From assembly GCA_025359165.1 (NCBI GenBank), contig JANYHG010000075.1, forward strand, positions 1 to 62,373: 62,373 bases of DNA, in the 5' to 3' direction. Below, one piece after another: positions 1 to 8,555 of the stretch (positions within the stretch are counted from its first letter, which is position 1; the number at the start of each line of letters is the position of its first letter). This DNA comes from Hyphomicrobiaceae bacterium. Lineage in GTDB: Bacteria > Pseudomonadota > Alphaproteobacteria > Rhizobiales > Hyphomicrobiaceae. Under the pieces are notes generated by a model, which had not been told where the DNA came from, made no database searches, and saw only the letters and a list, made by a program, of their open reading frames with translations. Made by a program: the position numbers and the translations under genes.

Positions 1-623
1 AGGTGACGACCGTCGGGCTGCTCGATGTCGCCTCCACGACGGTCAAGGTGGCGGGTGCGTGTAATGCCGTCAAACTCGGTAGCGGCGGTGAACTCGTCGG
101 CGATATGTTCGATGGCGAGGGGTTCGTGCGCGGCGTATCGAGGAAAGGCCGCACCCTCTTAGGTGCCAAGGTGCTGGTGTCGGGATGTGGCGGGGTGGGT
201 TCCGCGATAGCCGCGTCACTTGGTAAAGCCGGCGTCGGCGAGCTTGCGATTTACGATGCGCATGTGCCCATGATGCATGCGCTCGCCGAACGACTGCGAT
301 CTAACTATCCCTCGCTGAGTGTGCGTACCGGGTCCAACGATCCGGCAGGATTCGACATCGTCGTCAATGCAACGCCCCTGGGAATGGTGGAAGGCGATCC
401 GCTGCCGTTCGACGTGACGCGGATCGCGCCCTCCACGTTCGTGGGCGAGGTGGTGATGAAAACCGAGATCACGCCACTGCTTGCGGCTGCACGCGCGCGC
501 GGCTGCGCCTATCAGATCGGCACCGATATGTTGTTCGAGCAGATCCCGGCCTACCTCGAATTCTTTGGACTTGACACCACGACGCCGGACGAACTGAGGG
601 CGATCGCCAGAATAGATTATTAA
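1..623 (+). CDS. aroE: Shikimate dehydrogenase family protein, 5' end cut off by the window
   Basis: This is the C-terminal part (206 residues visible, frame from base 3) of a protein that reduces 3-dehydroshikimate with NADPH in the shikimate pathway, or acts on quinate. About 70 N-terminal residues, including the substrate-binding lysine region, lie outside the window. Visible signs are GACNAV at residues 18-23, GDMFDGEGF at 33-41, the dinucleotide-binding loop GCGGVGSA at 61-68, NATPLGM near 122 and a C-terminal GTDMLFEQ segment. The usual motif is NTDGxGF; here the two residues before the conserved Asp are Met-Phe, which hints at a divergent paralogue rather than the main biosynthetic AroE. 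Family assignment is firm, exact substrate is not. Confidence 0.88.
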   Translation, partial: VTTVGLLDVASTTVKVAGACNAVKLGSGGELVGDMFDGEGFVRGVSRKGRTLLGAKVLVSGCGGVGSAIAASLGKAGVGELAIYDAHVPMMHALAERLRSNYPSLSVRTGSNDPAGFDIVVNATPLGMVEGDPLPFDVTRIAPSTFVGEVVMKTEITPLLAAARARGCAYQIGTDMLFEQIPAYLEFFGLDTTTPDELRAIARIDY

Positions 624-725
624 ATACCCCGCCTGATCCACCGCATCGAAAAAGACGCGACGCTTGCGCTGCAGCCCTTGAGATGGGCAGATTACGCAAA
701 GCCTAACGCACGCAAAGGATGAGCG

Positions 726-1949
726 ATGACCGAGATGACGATGGCGAAGCCGCAGGACGTCGGCTTTTCGACTGCACGCCTGCAACGCATCGAGCGGTGG
801 ATGCGCGAACAGATCGACGGCGGTCGACTTGCGGGCGTCGAAGTGATGATCAATCGCAAGGGACGCACGGCGTTTCATCATTGCGAAGGCAAGCGAGATA
901 TCGAACGCGGCACGGCGGCGACCGATGACACGATTTACCGCATCTATTCGATGACGAAGGCGATGACGTCGGTCGCGATCATGATGCTGTATGAGGAGGG
1001 CGCATTTCAGCTGGACGATCCGATTTCTCGCTTCGTGCCGGCATTCGCAAACCAGCGGGTGTTCGCAGGCGGTGGCTTCGGTGCGGTGCAGAGCGAGCCG
1101 GCACAGCGCGACATCACCTTCCGCGATCTGCTGACACATACCTCCGGTCTGACTTATGGCTTCATGCAGGCGAACCCTGTCGATGCGATGTACCGGGCGC
1201 AGAAGCTCGAGTTGCCGGGTACCGAAATGACGCTGGCCGAGTTCGCCGATAAGGTCGCAAAGGTGCCGCTGATCGCGCAGCCCGGCGCAGAATGGAATTA
1301 CTCGGTTTCGACCGACATTCTCGGCCATCTGGTGGCGGTAATCTCGGGTCTGCCCTTCGATCAGTTTTTGCGTGAGCGGATCATCAAGCCTCTTGGCATG
1401 GTCGATACGGATTTCCATGTCCCCGCCGACAAAGTCGGGCGTTTTGCGGCATGTTACATCCGCGGTGCCGATGGCCGGCCCGCGCTGCAGGATGCGCCGG
1501 CGAAGAGCCGGTACCTCAAAGCGCCGATGGCACCATCTGGAGGTGGTGGGTTGGTTTCGACCGCGCGCGATTACATGCGGTTTTGTCAAATGTTACTGGG
1601 GCGCGGGGCGCTCGGCGACGTGCGTTTGCTGGGCCGCAAGACGGTCGAACTGATGACGCTGAACCATCTTGACGGCGACATGGCGGCCATGGGCCAGCCG
1701 CGCTTCGGGGAATCGAATTTCCACGGCATCGGCTTCGGTCTCGGTTTCTCCGTGACCCTCGATCCGGCGAAAGCTCAGATTGCTGGATCGGCGGGGGAAT
1801 ATGCCTGGGGCGGAATGGCGAGTACGGCTTTCTGGATCGATCCCAAAGAGGATCTCGCCGTTGTCATGATGACGCAGCTGATCCCATCGTCGACGTATCC
1901 GATTCGTCGGGAACTGCGCGTGCTGACCTATCAAGCGCTGGTCGATTGA
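726..1949 (+). CDS. Serine hydrolase of the beta-lactamase class C family
   Basis: A 407-residue member of the beta-lactamase/transpeptidase-like family (PF00144), which includes esterases, D-aminopeptidases and true AmpC enzymes. The nucleophile motif is S75-M-T-K78 and the second motif Y192-S-V-S stands in for YxN. LLTHTSGLTYG (residues 135-145) is typical of the esterase/penicillin-binding branch. No signal peptide is visible, so an esterase-like cytoplasmic role is more likely than antibiotic resistance. The ATG at 726 is preceded by an AAAGGA ribosome binding site 6 bases upstream. The 3' end overlaps the convergent histidine kinase gene by 19 bases. A second family member lies at 57735-58892. 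Confidence 0.85.
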   Translation: MTEMTMAKPQDVGFSTARLQRIERWMREQIDGGRLAGVEVMINRKGRTAFHHCEGKRDIERGTAATDDTIYRIYSMTKAMTSVAIMMLYEEGAFQLDDPISRFVPAFANQRVFAGGGFGAVQSEPAQRDITFRDLLTHTSGLTYGFMQANPVDAMYRAQKLELPGTEMTLAEFADKVAKVPLIAQPGAEWNYSVSTDILGHLVAVISGLPFDQFLRERIIKPLGMVDTDFHVPADKVGRFAACYIRGADGRPALQDAPAKSRYLKAPMAPSGGGGLVSTARDYMRFCQMLLGRGALGDVRLLGRKTVELMTLNHLDGDMAAMGQPRFGESNFHGIGFGLGFSVTLDPAKAQIAGSAGEYAWGGMASTAFWIDPKEDLAVVMMTQLIPSSTYPIRRELRVLTYQALVD

Positions 1950-4075
1950 CGGTGCCGCAAGCTTTCCAGAAGCGCGTCGAAATCGGCGCGCTCGAACGGT
2001 TTGGCGAGATAGTCGTCCATACCGGCGTCCAGACAGCGTTGCCGGTCTTCGGCAAAAGCGTTTGCAGTTAAAGCGACGATTGTCGGGCGCTGTACTACAT
2101 CCGGCATGGAGTCGAAGTGATCGCGGATGACGCGGGTCGCCTCGATGCCGTCCATGATGGGCATGTGCATATCCATCAACACAAGATCGAACATCTTTCC
2201 GCTGGCAGGTTCTAGTACGGCGGCTACCGCGTCGCGTCCGGTAGTGACGTGAGTGACGCTGCAATCGCTGCGCTCGAGCATCCGGAGGGCCACCAGAGCA
2301 TTGATGTCGTTGTCTTCGGCAAGCAGGACGACGAGTCGGCGGCGGGCGGGACCGGTATGTTCGTCGGACAGCCGATCTGGAAGTGCAACCAGATCGCGAT
2401 GGCGTGATGCCTCGCCGGCGATCCCCAGTACCTGTGACAACAGCGAACTCGGACGCACCGGGCGCAGCAAGTAACCCGTATATCCCAAAGTTTTGAAACG
2501 TTCATAGGCCGCGCGCTGATTGGCATCGAAGGTTACGATGCCGCGAACCTGCGTCTCGTCGTTGACCTTTCTTGCAAGAGCAAGCAGATCGCGGGCAGCA
2601 TCCGGCACCACGGAGCCGTCGATGATGAGTACCGTAAACGGACTGCCGATCTGGGCGGCGGCGACCAACGCGTTGGCGGCACGGTCCAGATCGATGACCT
2701 CCACAGGCACGTGCGCACCTTCGAACGTCAACCGCATGGCCGCAGCAGCCATCGGGGCAAGTCCTGCAAGCAGGACATGCGGTGCCTCGAACGAGACGCC
2801 AGGCAAACGGTGTGCGAGCGATGTCTTCACGCGTTGGAGCGCGAGTTCGGCCGTAAAGCGCGACCCGTGGCCTTGCCTCGACTTGACGACGATATCGCCG
2901 CCCATGGCGCGAGCGAGCCGTCGCGAAATGGCGAGACCCAACCCCGTGCCGCCGTGCTGGCGGTGGATTGCAGGGTCACCTTGCTCGAACTCTGAAAATA
3001 ACGTCGGAAAGTTTTCCGGCCCTATGCCGATGCCGGTATCTTCAACCGAGATCGCGAGCCGCAGTGGCGAGGGAATCAAAGCGGCGGACGTCACGTATGT
3101 CCGCGTGAAGTCCTGCAAACCCACCGTGACCAGGACGCCGCCGGTATCCGTGAACTTGACCGCGTTGCCGATCAGATTTGTGACGATCTGCCGGACGCGA
3201 ATCTCGTCGCCGATCACCATCTCGGGTAACGATGGATCGATGGCCCAGGCAAGCTCGATGCCTTTTTCCGTCGCCTTCGGTGCCAGCAGTTCGACGACGG
3301 ACTGGACGCAATCCTCTAGATTGAAGGTGCGCGCCTCCAATTCGAGTTTGCCCGCCTCGATCTTTGAAAAATCCAGGATCTCGTCGATCAACGCGAGCAA
3401 AGTGCGAGCAGATCGGTCGATGGCCTGGACGTAGGTGCGTTGATCCGCCGAAAGATCGGTTTCCTTCAACAGCGAGCCCATGCCGAGAATGCCGTTCATC
3501 GGTGTGCGGATTTCGTGGCTCATGGCGGCGAGAAAGCGCGACTTTGCCCGGTTCGCACTTTCAGCTTGGTCTCGCGCTTCGGCCAGATCGTTTTCTTGCC
3601 GACGTTGCTCGGTGATGTCGCGACCGACGAGTTGGGTTTCGAAAGTGACCCTGTCGCCGGTTGCAACGATATGTTCCTCGAAGTCGAACCAGCGCGGCCC
3701 ACTGACGGTATGCAACTGGAGAGTGAAGCGTTGCCGGCGTTGAATGGAATGGGGCGTCAGCGCGGGTGGGCGCTCGCCGGTTAGCACGGAAGGCAGAAAA
3801 CGTGTGCCGATGACAGAGGCAGGTGCGATCGCGAACGTGGTGCTCACGGCCGCATTGACGAAGGTGATGCGACCCTCGCTGTCGCAGCGAAGTATGACGT
3901 CTTCCTGGTTGTCTAGAAGGTCGCGATAGCGGATCTCGGTTTCGCGCAAGGTCCAGTCGATATCGCGCAAGTCTTCCGCTGCAGCGGGCAATTGCGACGT
4001 AAACAGCGCACGCGGCCGCAGTCGCGTACGGAACGCTGCGCTGGCGGCTGATACGGTCGGGAATTGAATTGCCAT
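1931..4075 (-). CDS. Hybrid sensor histidine kinase with PAS, kinase core, degenerate and intact receivers
   Basis: A 714-residue two-component kinase, numbered from the ATG at 4075; a GTG at 4117 would add 14 residues. Order: N-terminal segment, PAS domain (about 45-160), HisKA with phospho-acceptor H187 in SHEIRTPMNG, HATPase with N box NLIGNAVKF, VEDTGIGIG and GGTGLGLAIS (about 285-420), a receiver-like domain (about 430-550) lacking the N-terminal acidic pair and with Arg in place of the switch Lys, then a complete receiver (about 580-710) with E587-D588, D635 in LMDMHMP and K692. No membrane segment or signal peptide is seen, so it is probably a soluble sensor. No response regulator is adjacent. 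It diverges from the CoA-transferase gene. Confidence 0.93.
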   Translation of the reverse strand: MAIQFPTVSAASAAFRTRLRPRALFTSQLPAAAEDLRDIDWTLRETEIRYRDLLDNQEDVILRCDSEGRITFVNAAVSTTFAIAPASVIGTRFLPSVLTGERPPALTPHSIQRRQRFTLQLHTVSGPRWFDFEEHIVATGDRVTFETQLVGRDITEQRRQENDLAEARDQAESANRAKSRFLAAMSHEIRTPMNGILGMGSLLKETDLSADQRTYVQAIDRSARTLLALIDEILDFSKIEAGKLELEARTFNLEDCVQSVVELLAPKATEKGIELAWAIDPSLPEMVIGDEIRVRQIVTNLIGNAVKFTDTGGVLVTVGLQDFTRTYVTSAALIPSPLRLAISVEDTGIGIGPENFPTLFSEFEQGDPAIHRQHGGTGLGLAISRRLARAMGGDIVVKSRQGHGSRFTAELALQRVKTSLAHRLPGVSFEAPHVLLAGLAPMAAAAMRLTFEGAHVPVEVIDLDRAANALVAAAQIGSPFTVLIIDGSVVPDAARDLLALARKVNDETQVRGIVTFDANQRAAYERFKTLGYTGYLLRPVRPSSLLSQVLGIAGEASRHRDLVALPDRLSDEHTGPARRRLVVLLAEDNDINALVALRMLERSDCSVTHVTTGRDAVAAVLEPASGKMFDLVLMDMHMPIMDGIEATRVIRDHFDSMPDVVQRPTIVALTANAFAEDRQRCLDAGMDDYLAKPFERADFDALLESLRHRQSTSA

Positions 4076-4254
4076 TGATCTGTTTTCGGGTTCCGACTTC
4101 AACCGCCAAGCAACCACGGCGATCTTGAGAAGCCCTTAGCCGAATTGATTCAATGCCGAACAAAAGTCTGTTACTTCGGACTGTCGACAATGGCCGATCA
4201 AAATCGGATCAGTCATTAAGCTTGCGCTGAATGCATCTGATAGGGGAGACCAGC

Positions 4255-5409
4255 ATGGGACCGCTCAAAGGATTTGTGGTGATCGAGTTGGCGGGTATTG
4301 GGCCTGCGCCGTTCGCCGGCATGCTGCTGTCGGACATGGGCGCGACGGTCGTGCGCGTGGATCGTCGCGACGCTGCCGATCTGGGGCTGCCGGGACGGAC
4401 ACCCAAGTTCGATGTGCTCGGCCGCGGGCGCAAATCGATCGCGGTCGATCTCAAGAGTGCAGAAGGTATCGACGTCGTAAAGCGGCTCGTCTCGAAAGCG
4501 GACGCGCTGATCGAGGGTTTCAGGCCGGGAGTGATCGAGCGGCTGGGGCTCGGGCCGGACATTCTGTCGGCGATCAATCCGAAATTGGTTATCGGACGCA
4601 TGACCGGCTTTGGCCAGGAAGGTCCGATGGCGGATCGCGCAGGTCACGACATCAATTATATTTCGCTGGCCGGCGCACTTCACGCAATCGGGCGCAAGGG
4701 CGAAGCACCGGTGCCACCGCTCAATCTGGTCGGCGACTTCGGTGGCGGTGGCATGTTTCTGGCGTTCGGTGTGGTCGCCGCGCTACTTGAAGCAACGCGT
4801 TCGGGCACGGGGCAGGTCGTCGACGCCGCCATGGTCGACGGCGCAGCGTATCTGATGGCGATGATGTACGGCTTTCGCTCGGCAGGGCAATGGCAGGACG
4901 AGCGCGGCGTCAATGTGCTGGATACGGGCGCGCCCTGGTATGACGTTTACGAAACGGCTGACGCCAAGTGGTTGGCACTCGGTGCCATCGAGGCGCGATT
5001 CTATAAAGAATTGCTGAAAGGGCTCGGGCTGGCCGACGCCGATTTGCCCAAGCAGCACGACCGCAAGCGCTGGCCGGAACTCCGCGCGATATTCACATCG
5101 ATCATAAAGGCGAGGTCGCGTGACGCTTGGGTCGCGACCTTCGAAGGCATGGACGCCTGCGTGACACCAGTCTTGGCGCTCGACGAGGTCACGCATGATC
5201 CGCATATGCAACGACGGGCGACGTTGCAGACCGTTGATGGGGTCACCGCACCCCGACCGGCACCAAGGTTCAGCCGGACACAACCTGTTGCCGGAGATGC
5301 GGCGCGGGCAGTCGGTGCTGACAGCGTCGCGGTGCTTAAGGAGTTTGGCTTCTCAGAGACCGAGATCGGCGATCTCGGCGCGCGAGGCGTCGTGGGACAG
5401 CCGGCCTGA
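4255..5409 (+). CDS. CaiB/BaiF family CoA enzyme, alpha-methylacyl-CoA racemase type
   Basis: A 384-residue class III CoA-transferase fold protein. The pair H131-D-I-N-Y and D161 in LNLVGDFGGGG corresponds to the His/Asp acid-base pair of mycobacterial and human alpha-methylacyl-CoA racemase, offset by five residues from the mycobacterial numbering, so 2-methylacyl-CoA racemisation is the best guess. True CoA-transferases use a catalytic Asp in another context. GFRPGVIERLGLG (residues 88-100) is also typical. The start is the ATG at 4255, with a GGGGAG ribosome binding site; the in-frame ATG at 4231 would place that site inside the gene. It probably serves branched-chain or sterol-type acyl-CoA catabolism. 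Confidence 0.88.
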   Translation: MGPLKGFVVIELAGIGPAPFAGMLLSDMGATVVRVDRRDAADLGLPGRTPKFDVLGRGRKSIAVDLKSAEGIDVVKRLVSKADALIEGFRPGVIERLGLGPDILSAINPKLVIGRMTGFGQEGPMADRAGHDINYISLAGALHAIGRKGEAPVPPLNLVGDFGGGGMFLAFGVVAALLEATRSGTGQVVDAAMVDGAAYLMAMMYGFRSAGQWQDERGVNVLDTGAPWYDVYETADAKWLALGAIEARFYKELLKGLGLADADLPKQHDRKRWPELRAIFTSIIKARSRDAWVATFEGMDACVTPVLALDEVTHDPHMQRRATLQTVDGVTAPRPAPRFSRTQPVAGDAARAVGADSVAVLKEFGFSETEIGDLGARGVVGQPA

Positions 5410-5427
5410 AGCGAGGGCTGCCCTCTA

Positions 5428-5640
5428 TCAGGCGGCCTTGCGAACCGGCGACTTCGAGATCTGGGTCGCGATCCGATCGACGACGATCGACCAGTCGGCA
5501 GGCGCTACCGAAGCGTCGAGGCCGAAAGCTGCCAAGGCATCACCGGGCTTGCCGCCGTCGCGGAAGACGCGTGCGCACACGGAGCGCGCGTAGCCGACCG
5601 ACTGCTGCCACTGCACCGGATTGACGTTGTTGGGGGTCAT
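5428..5640 (-). CDS. Small hypothetical protein, 70 residues
   Basis: This short ORF begins MTPNNVNPVQWQQSVGYAR and ends KSPVRKAA. It has mixed charged and hydrophobic composition with no membrane segment, signal peptide or Cys pair. Codon use resembles the surrounding genes, and the region upstream of its start turns abruptly AT-richer, which supports a real gene here. A longer in-frame reading from 5856 exists, but its N-terminal half looks like non-coding sequence. The ribosome binding site is weak (AGGCAGG about 6-10 bases upstream). I do not recognise the family. The gene converges on the CoA-racemase gene with 18 bases between stops. Confidence 0.5.
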   Translation of the reverse strand: MTPNNVNPVQWQQSVGYARSVCARVFRDGGKPGDALAAFGLDASVAPADWSIVVDRIATQISKSPVRKAA

Positions 5641-5879
5641 GATTGCCTGCCTGTTTGGGTTTGTGCTGTGGACTTGCAAAACTGTTCCGAGCGGAGGAAG
5701 CGGCAGGTACATCGAGTGCTCCTGTGTCACTACGCGAGACTTTGATATGTAACACTTTGGAGACGACGCGTGGTCGACACTCAACGCACCTGCCTTGACG
5801 TGGGACGCGGAAGATTCCGCGTCCAATCCTCGGAATCGGGTTTCGGCTTTGCGCAATGCGCACGCACGAACCTCTGTTT

Positions 5880-6820
5880 GAACTCACATTTTTTACGCGC
5901 ACATTTTTGTAGTTTTTACGAACGCATTTACTTCATTTCTACGCAAACGCTACGCACGTTACTTTTCAGTTTCATGACTTGTGACTTCATGGCTGGCGAC
6001 ACGCGGGCGCAGGTTACGCAAAACATCGGACGCTGCTTGCCCAAGCGATTGCCACTGATCATCGGACTGCGACGCAACTGGGAACGGGATGACGCGAGAT
6101 TGACTACGCACCGGAACTGAACTGGTCGGATGCACCGACGGACGCAAACGCAACGGCACCGAAGACGCAGATACTGAGGACGCATTTACTGACGACGCAG
6201 ACGCAACTCGGAACATGGCTTGTCTTTCTGATGATGCTCGGCCGGGAACCAACAACGCACACATCCCGAAAATACGCATTGAACGCTACTTACTCGGACG
6301 CCCACATACCAACAGAGCCCGGTCGTTGAGCAAAACCTGCACGACGCAAACTATTGATGACGCGACGCAACAAACGCACTGGAATACTTTAAGATGGACG
6401 ACCCACGATCACGGATCGCGACACACTATCGGAGAAAGGCGGACGAACCGCTCGCGCATACGCTGAAACACAATGAGAGATGCGGCTCGCTTCGACTTCG
6501 TCGTCATGGAAGATAGAACGCGCTTCAGATCATAATCACGTGACGCAAACTCTGCCGACGCAAACTGACGTGAACGATTTGAAACCAACAACGATCCAAT
6601 GGGAATTGAACCGGACTCTGTTACGCTGACGCTACTGAATTTGACGCTGACGCTACGCTCGCCGACAGGACGCAACTGGATACGCAACTCACTCGCACTT
6701 AACTTACGCGCACTGGTTTTCGATCCCGACGCTTCGTACTGACGCAACACACGCTCGGCTGCCTGGGATCGAAAACTGACTTCCGCTGCTGTCGGACGAG
6801 AGAACTCAAACACTACGCAG
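5880..6820. repeat. Gene-poor tract with about 40 dispersed ACGC(A/T) motifs
   Basis: Across about 940 bases the plus strand repeats ACGCA, GACGCA, ACGCAAC and ACGCT at irregular spacing (for example near 5941, 6071, 6141, 6164, 6194, 6343, 6364, 6542, 6557, 6669, 6682 and 6741). By hand there are roughly 40 ACGC cores where a few would be expected by chance. Local composition is AT-richer than the flanks. The motif falls in all three reading frames of the overlapping minus ORFs, so it is a DNA-level pattern rather than a protein repeat. A 106-residue minus ORF (5959-6279) is rich in Ser/Val and I do not regard it as a gene. The whole gene-poor interval runs from 5641 to 7027; I see nothing else recognisable in 5641-5880 or 6841-7027. 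Confidence 0.6.
6409..6813 (-). CDS. Doubtful 134-residue ORF inside the ACGC-rich tract
   Basis: It starts at a GTG (6813) preceded by AGAGAGG 9 bases upstream, which is a reasonable ribosome binding site. The product is rich in Ser, Arg and Val (SVSVKFSSVSV in the middle) and resembles no family I know. The first half has a plausible soluble-protein composition (PTAAEVSFRSQAAERVLRQY). The second half looks like random translation and may be a decayed or frameshifted remnant. The same DNA motif recurs in different frames within it, which argues against selection at protein level. It is listed so that it is not lost. Confidence 0.25.
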   Translation of the reverse strand: MFEFSRPTAAEVSFRSQAAERVLRQYEASGSKTSARKLSASELRIQLRPVGERSVSVKFSSVSVTESGSIPIGSLLVSNRSRQFASAEFASRDYDLKRVLSSMTTKSKRAASLIVFQRMRERFVRLSPIVCRDP

Positions 6821-7027
6821 CACCTCTCTTCGTCGACCGGTTCGCGGTGTGTTCCGTGAACAAGGGGACAATGCTGTTGCTTTGGGGCATCTTTGGGACG
6901 GTATTTTGCTCCATCGATGATATTATCGTGAGCCGTGGCTGAACGGCATCAACGATGCCGGGCGCAATTCGCTTGTGGCGATGCCTGAAATGATTACCAA
7001 GACGTTAATATCTAATGTAAAATTCAG

Positions 7028-7558
7028 TCAGTCGAATGTTCGTGTACGCATCGCTTCGCGGGCCGCTAAAAAAGAAGTTATCAACAGCCCGATTGATACG
7101 ACGACGTTCCAACCTGCAAAAGACAGCCCCAGAAACCGCCAGCTTGCCTGATCGCAGCGAATGACACGGGCTGTTTTCAGACCTTTGAGCAGATCGGCTG
7201 GCGAATCGAGCGGTCGCAAGCCACCGGAACAGGTCGAAGGGCCCGGCCAATAGCCCCATTCGGCACCGGCGTGATAGCCGCCGAGCAAAGCGTTCGCCAA
7301 AAAGGCCAGACCGACCAGACAAAAGGCCGCCGCTGCCCAATTCGTGGAACGCGAGGATAATGCCGTCAGGCCCAGGAACAGGACGGGGATGGCGAAATAA
7401 TAGGCGTAGCGCTCCTTGAGGCACAACTCGCAGGGCTCGTGGCCACCGACATACTCGAACGCCAGCGCGGTAAGAATGACGCCGACGGTGACGAGAAGGG
7501 TCACGGCACCGATCCGGTAGGCATCCTGATATCCAGGGAACGACGAGGTGAAACGCAA
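7028..7558 (-). CDS. dsbB: Disulfide bond formation protein B
   Basis: A 176-residue inner-membrane protein that would reoxidise DsbA and pass electrons to quinone. It has four predicted membrane helices (about 16-36, 53-68, 73-93 and 141-166) and two periplasmic cysteine pairs: C43-E-L-C46 after the first helix, and C110 with C135 in the second loop, matching the E. coli DsbB arrangement. The start codon appears to be TTG at 7558, since no ATG precedes the first helix; a GTGAG element lies 8 bases upstream. The same-strand neighbour is the YqaA-like gene 60 bases upstream. No dsbA is visible in the window. Confidence 0.9.
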   Translation of the reverse strand: MRFTSSFPGYQDAYRIGAVTLLVTVGVILTALAFEYVGGHEPCELCLKERYAYYFAIPVLFLGLTALSSRSTNWAAAAFCLVGLAFLANALLGGYHAGAEWGYWPGPSTCSGGLRPLDSPADLLKGLKTARVIRCDQASWRFLGLSFAGWNVVVSIGLLITSFLAAREAMRTRTFD

Positions 7559-7618
7559 CGGACGAACTCACTCTTCAAAGCAGGACTGCAGTCTGAGCCG
7601 TGCGCCGACGGCCGGGCG

Positions 7619-8197
7619 TCAGACCAGATATTTCAATACGACGAACCCGCCGACGAGGGCGACCACGAAGGCTGTTGTTACAAGCGTCAGACGCTTTTCC
7701 ACGAACTCCCGGATAGGCTCACCGAAGAAATACAGCAGACCAGCCACCAGAAAGAAGCGGGCGGCGCGCGCAACGATACTGGCACCGACGAATGCGGCAA
7801 GGTTCATGCCGGCCCACCCGGCCGAGATGGTCAGCAGCTTGTAAGGGATGGGCGTCATGCCTTTGATCAGCAGGATCTCGACGCCGTAGTCTTGGAACAA
7901 CTGCTTGAACTGTGTCAGTTTCGGGCCGAGCCCGTAGAACTCGAGGATCGGTTTGCCGATGGCATCGAGCAGGAAGTAGCCGATGCAGTAGCCGGCGACA
8001 CCGCCGACGACGGAGGCGACCGTCGCGATCCCAGCGTACCACCAGGCCTTTTCGCGTCGTGCCAACACCATCGGCATCAGCATCACGTCGGGCGGGATCG
8101 GAAACATCGAGCTTTCGAGGAAAGACACCAGCGCCAGCGCGTAGGGCGCATTCCGCCCGGCCGCCATCCGCATCATCCAATCGTACATTTTACGCAT
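7619..8197 (-). CDS. YqaA/DedA-like membrane protein
   Basis: A 192-residue integral membrane protein of the SNARE-associated Golgi/DedA superfamily, YqaA branch. Visible signs are ALVSFLESSMFPIPPDVMLMP (start of the re-entrant region, about residues 20-40), a GYCIGY helix and the conserved second half GMTPIPYKLLTISAGWAGMN (about 112-131). Homologues are linked to lipid scrambling or membrane homeostasis and drug tolerance, but this branch has no settled substrate. The ATG at 8197 was chosen because the longer reading begins with TTG and a basic non-membrane stretch. It is followed 60 bases downstream by dsbB on the same strand, so co-transcription is possible. Confidence 0.85.
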   Translation of the reverse strand: MRKMYDWMMRMAAGRNAPYALALVSFLESSMFPIPPDVMLMPMVLARREKAWWYAGIATVASVVGGVAGYCIGYFLLDAIGKPILEFYGLGPKLTQFKQLFQDYGVEILLIKGMTPIPYKLLTISAGWAGMNLAAFVGASIVARAARFFLVAGLLYFFGEPIREFVEKRLTLVTTAFVVALVGGFVVLKYLV

Positions 8198-8260
8198 GTG
8201 ATGGGTCTTGGTTTGGCGCGGCGGGAGCCGCAAAAATGACACTCGCAAATCGGTCCGAAA

Positions 8261-8488
8261 TCAGGATTTGGCGGCGAGCACGTCGTGGTGTCTTTTGAGA
8301 GCGGCTGTGGGATTGGCGTAGGCTTCCTGACGCTCCACACTCCAGTAACGCAGGTCGGCGACCGCGATGGCATCGCCCGTGACCGCACATCGTACGAAGT
8401 CGCCGGTGCCGATCACCTGATACTCGCCGTCGAGGTAACGGACGCGGGCCTCGCCCTTGAGGCCGAAAAAGCGTTCGATGCGATTCAT
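8261..8488 (-). CDS. DUF2093 family small protein
   Basis: A 75-residue protein (MNRIERFFGLKGEARVRYLD at the N-terminus, RYWSVERQEAYA near residue 50) matching the alphaproteobacterial DUF2093 family, whose function is unknown. The pattern YLDGEYQVI, GDFVRCAVTG and DLRYWSV is the whole conserved core. Homologues sit directly after xseA in many alphaproteobacteria, and that order holds here with a 67-base gap. The start at 8488 has an AAGG element about 9 bases upstream; the longer reading from 8704 overlaps xseA and is a shadow. The single Cys is part of the family pattern. Confidence 0.85.
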   Translation of the reverse strand: MNRIERFFGLKGEARVRYLDGEYQVIGTGDFVRCAVTGDAIAVADLRYWSVERQEAYANPTAALKRHHDVLAAKS

Positions 8489-8555
8489 GAGTGCTGACCT
8501 TGCGACGTGCGGGCATCCGGCAGTAACCGGTATGCTCCTAGCAAGCCTTGATCGA

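Noticed and set aside
216-1589. 457-residue minus-strand ORF antisense to the serine hydrolase
   Set aside because: Arg/His-rich, no family motifs, and lies opposite a gene with clear SxxK and Y motifs.
726-1949. AmpC-type beta-lactamase conferring resistance
   Set aside because: SxxK is shared by many esterases, there is no signal peptide, and the YxN motif is altered to Y-S-V.
5959-6279. 106-residue minus-strand ORF in the ACGC tract
   Set aside because: Ser/Val low complexity generated by the DNA motif, no ribosome binding site, no family resemblance.
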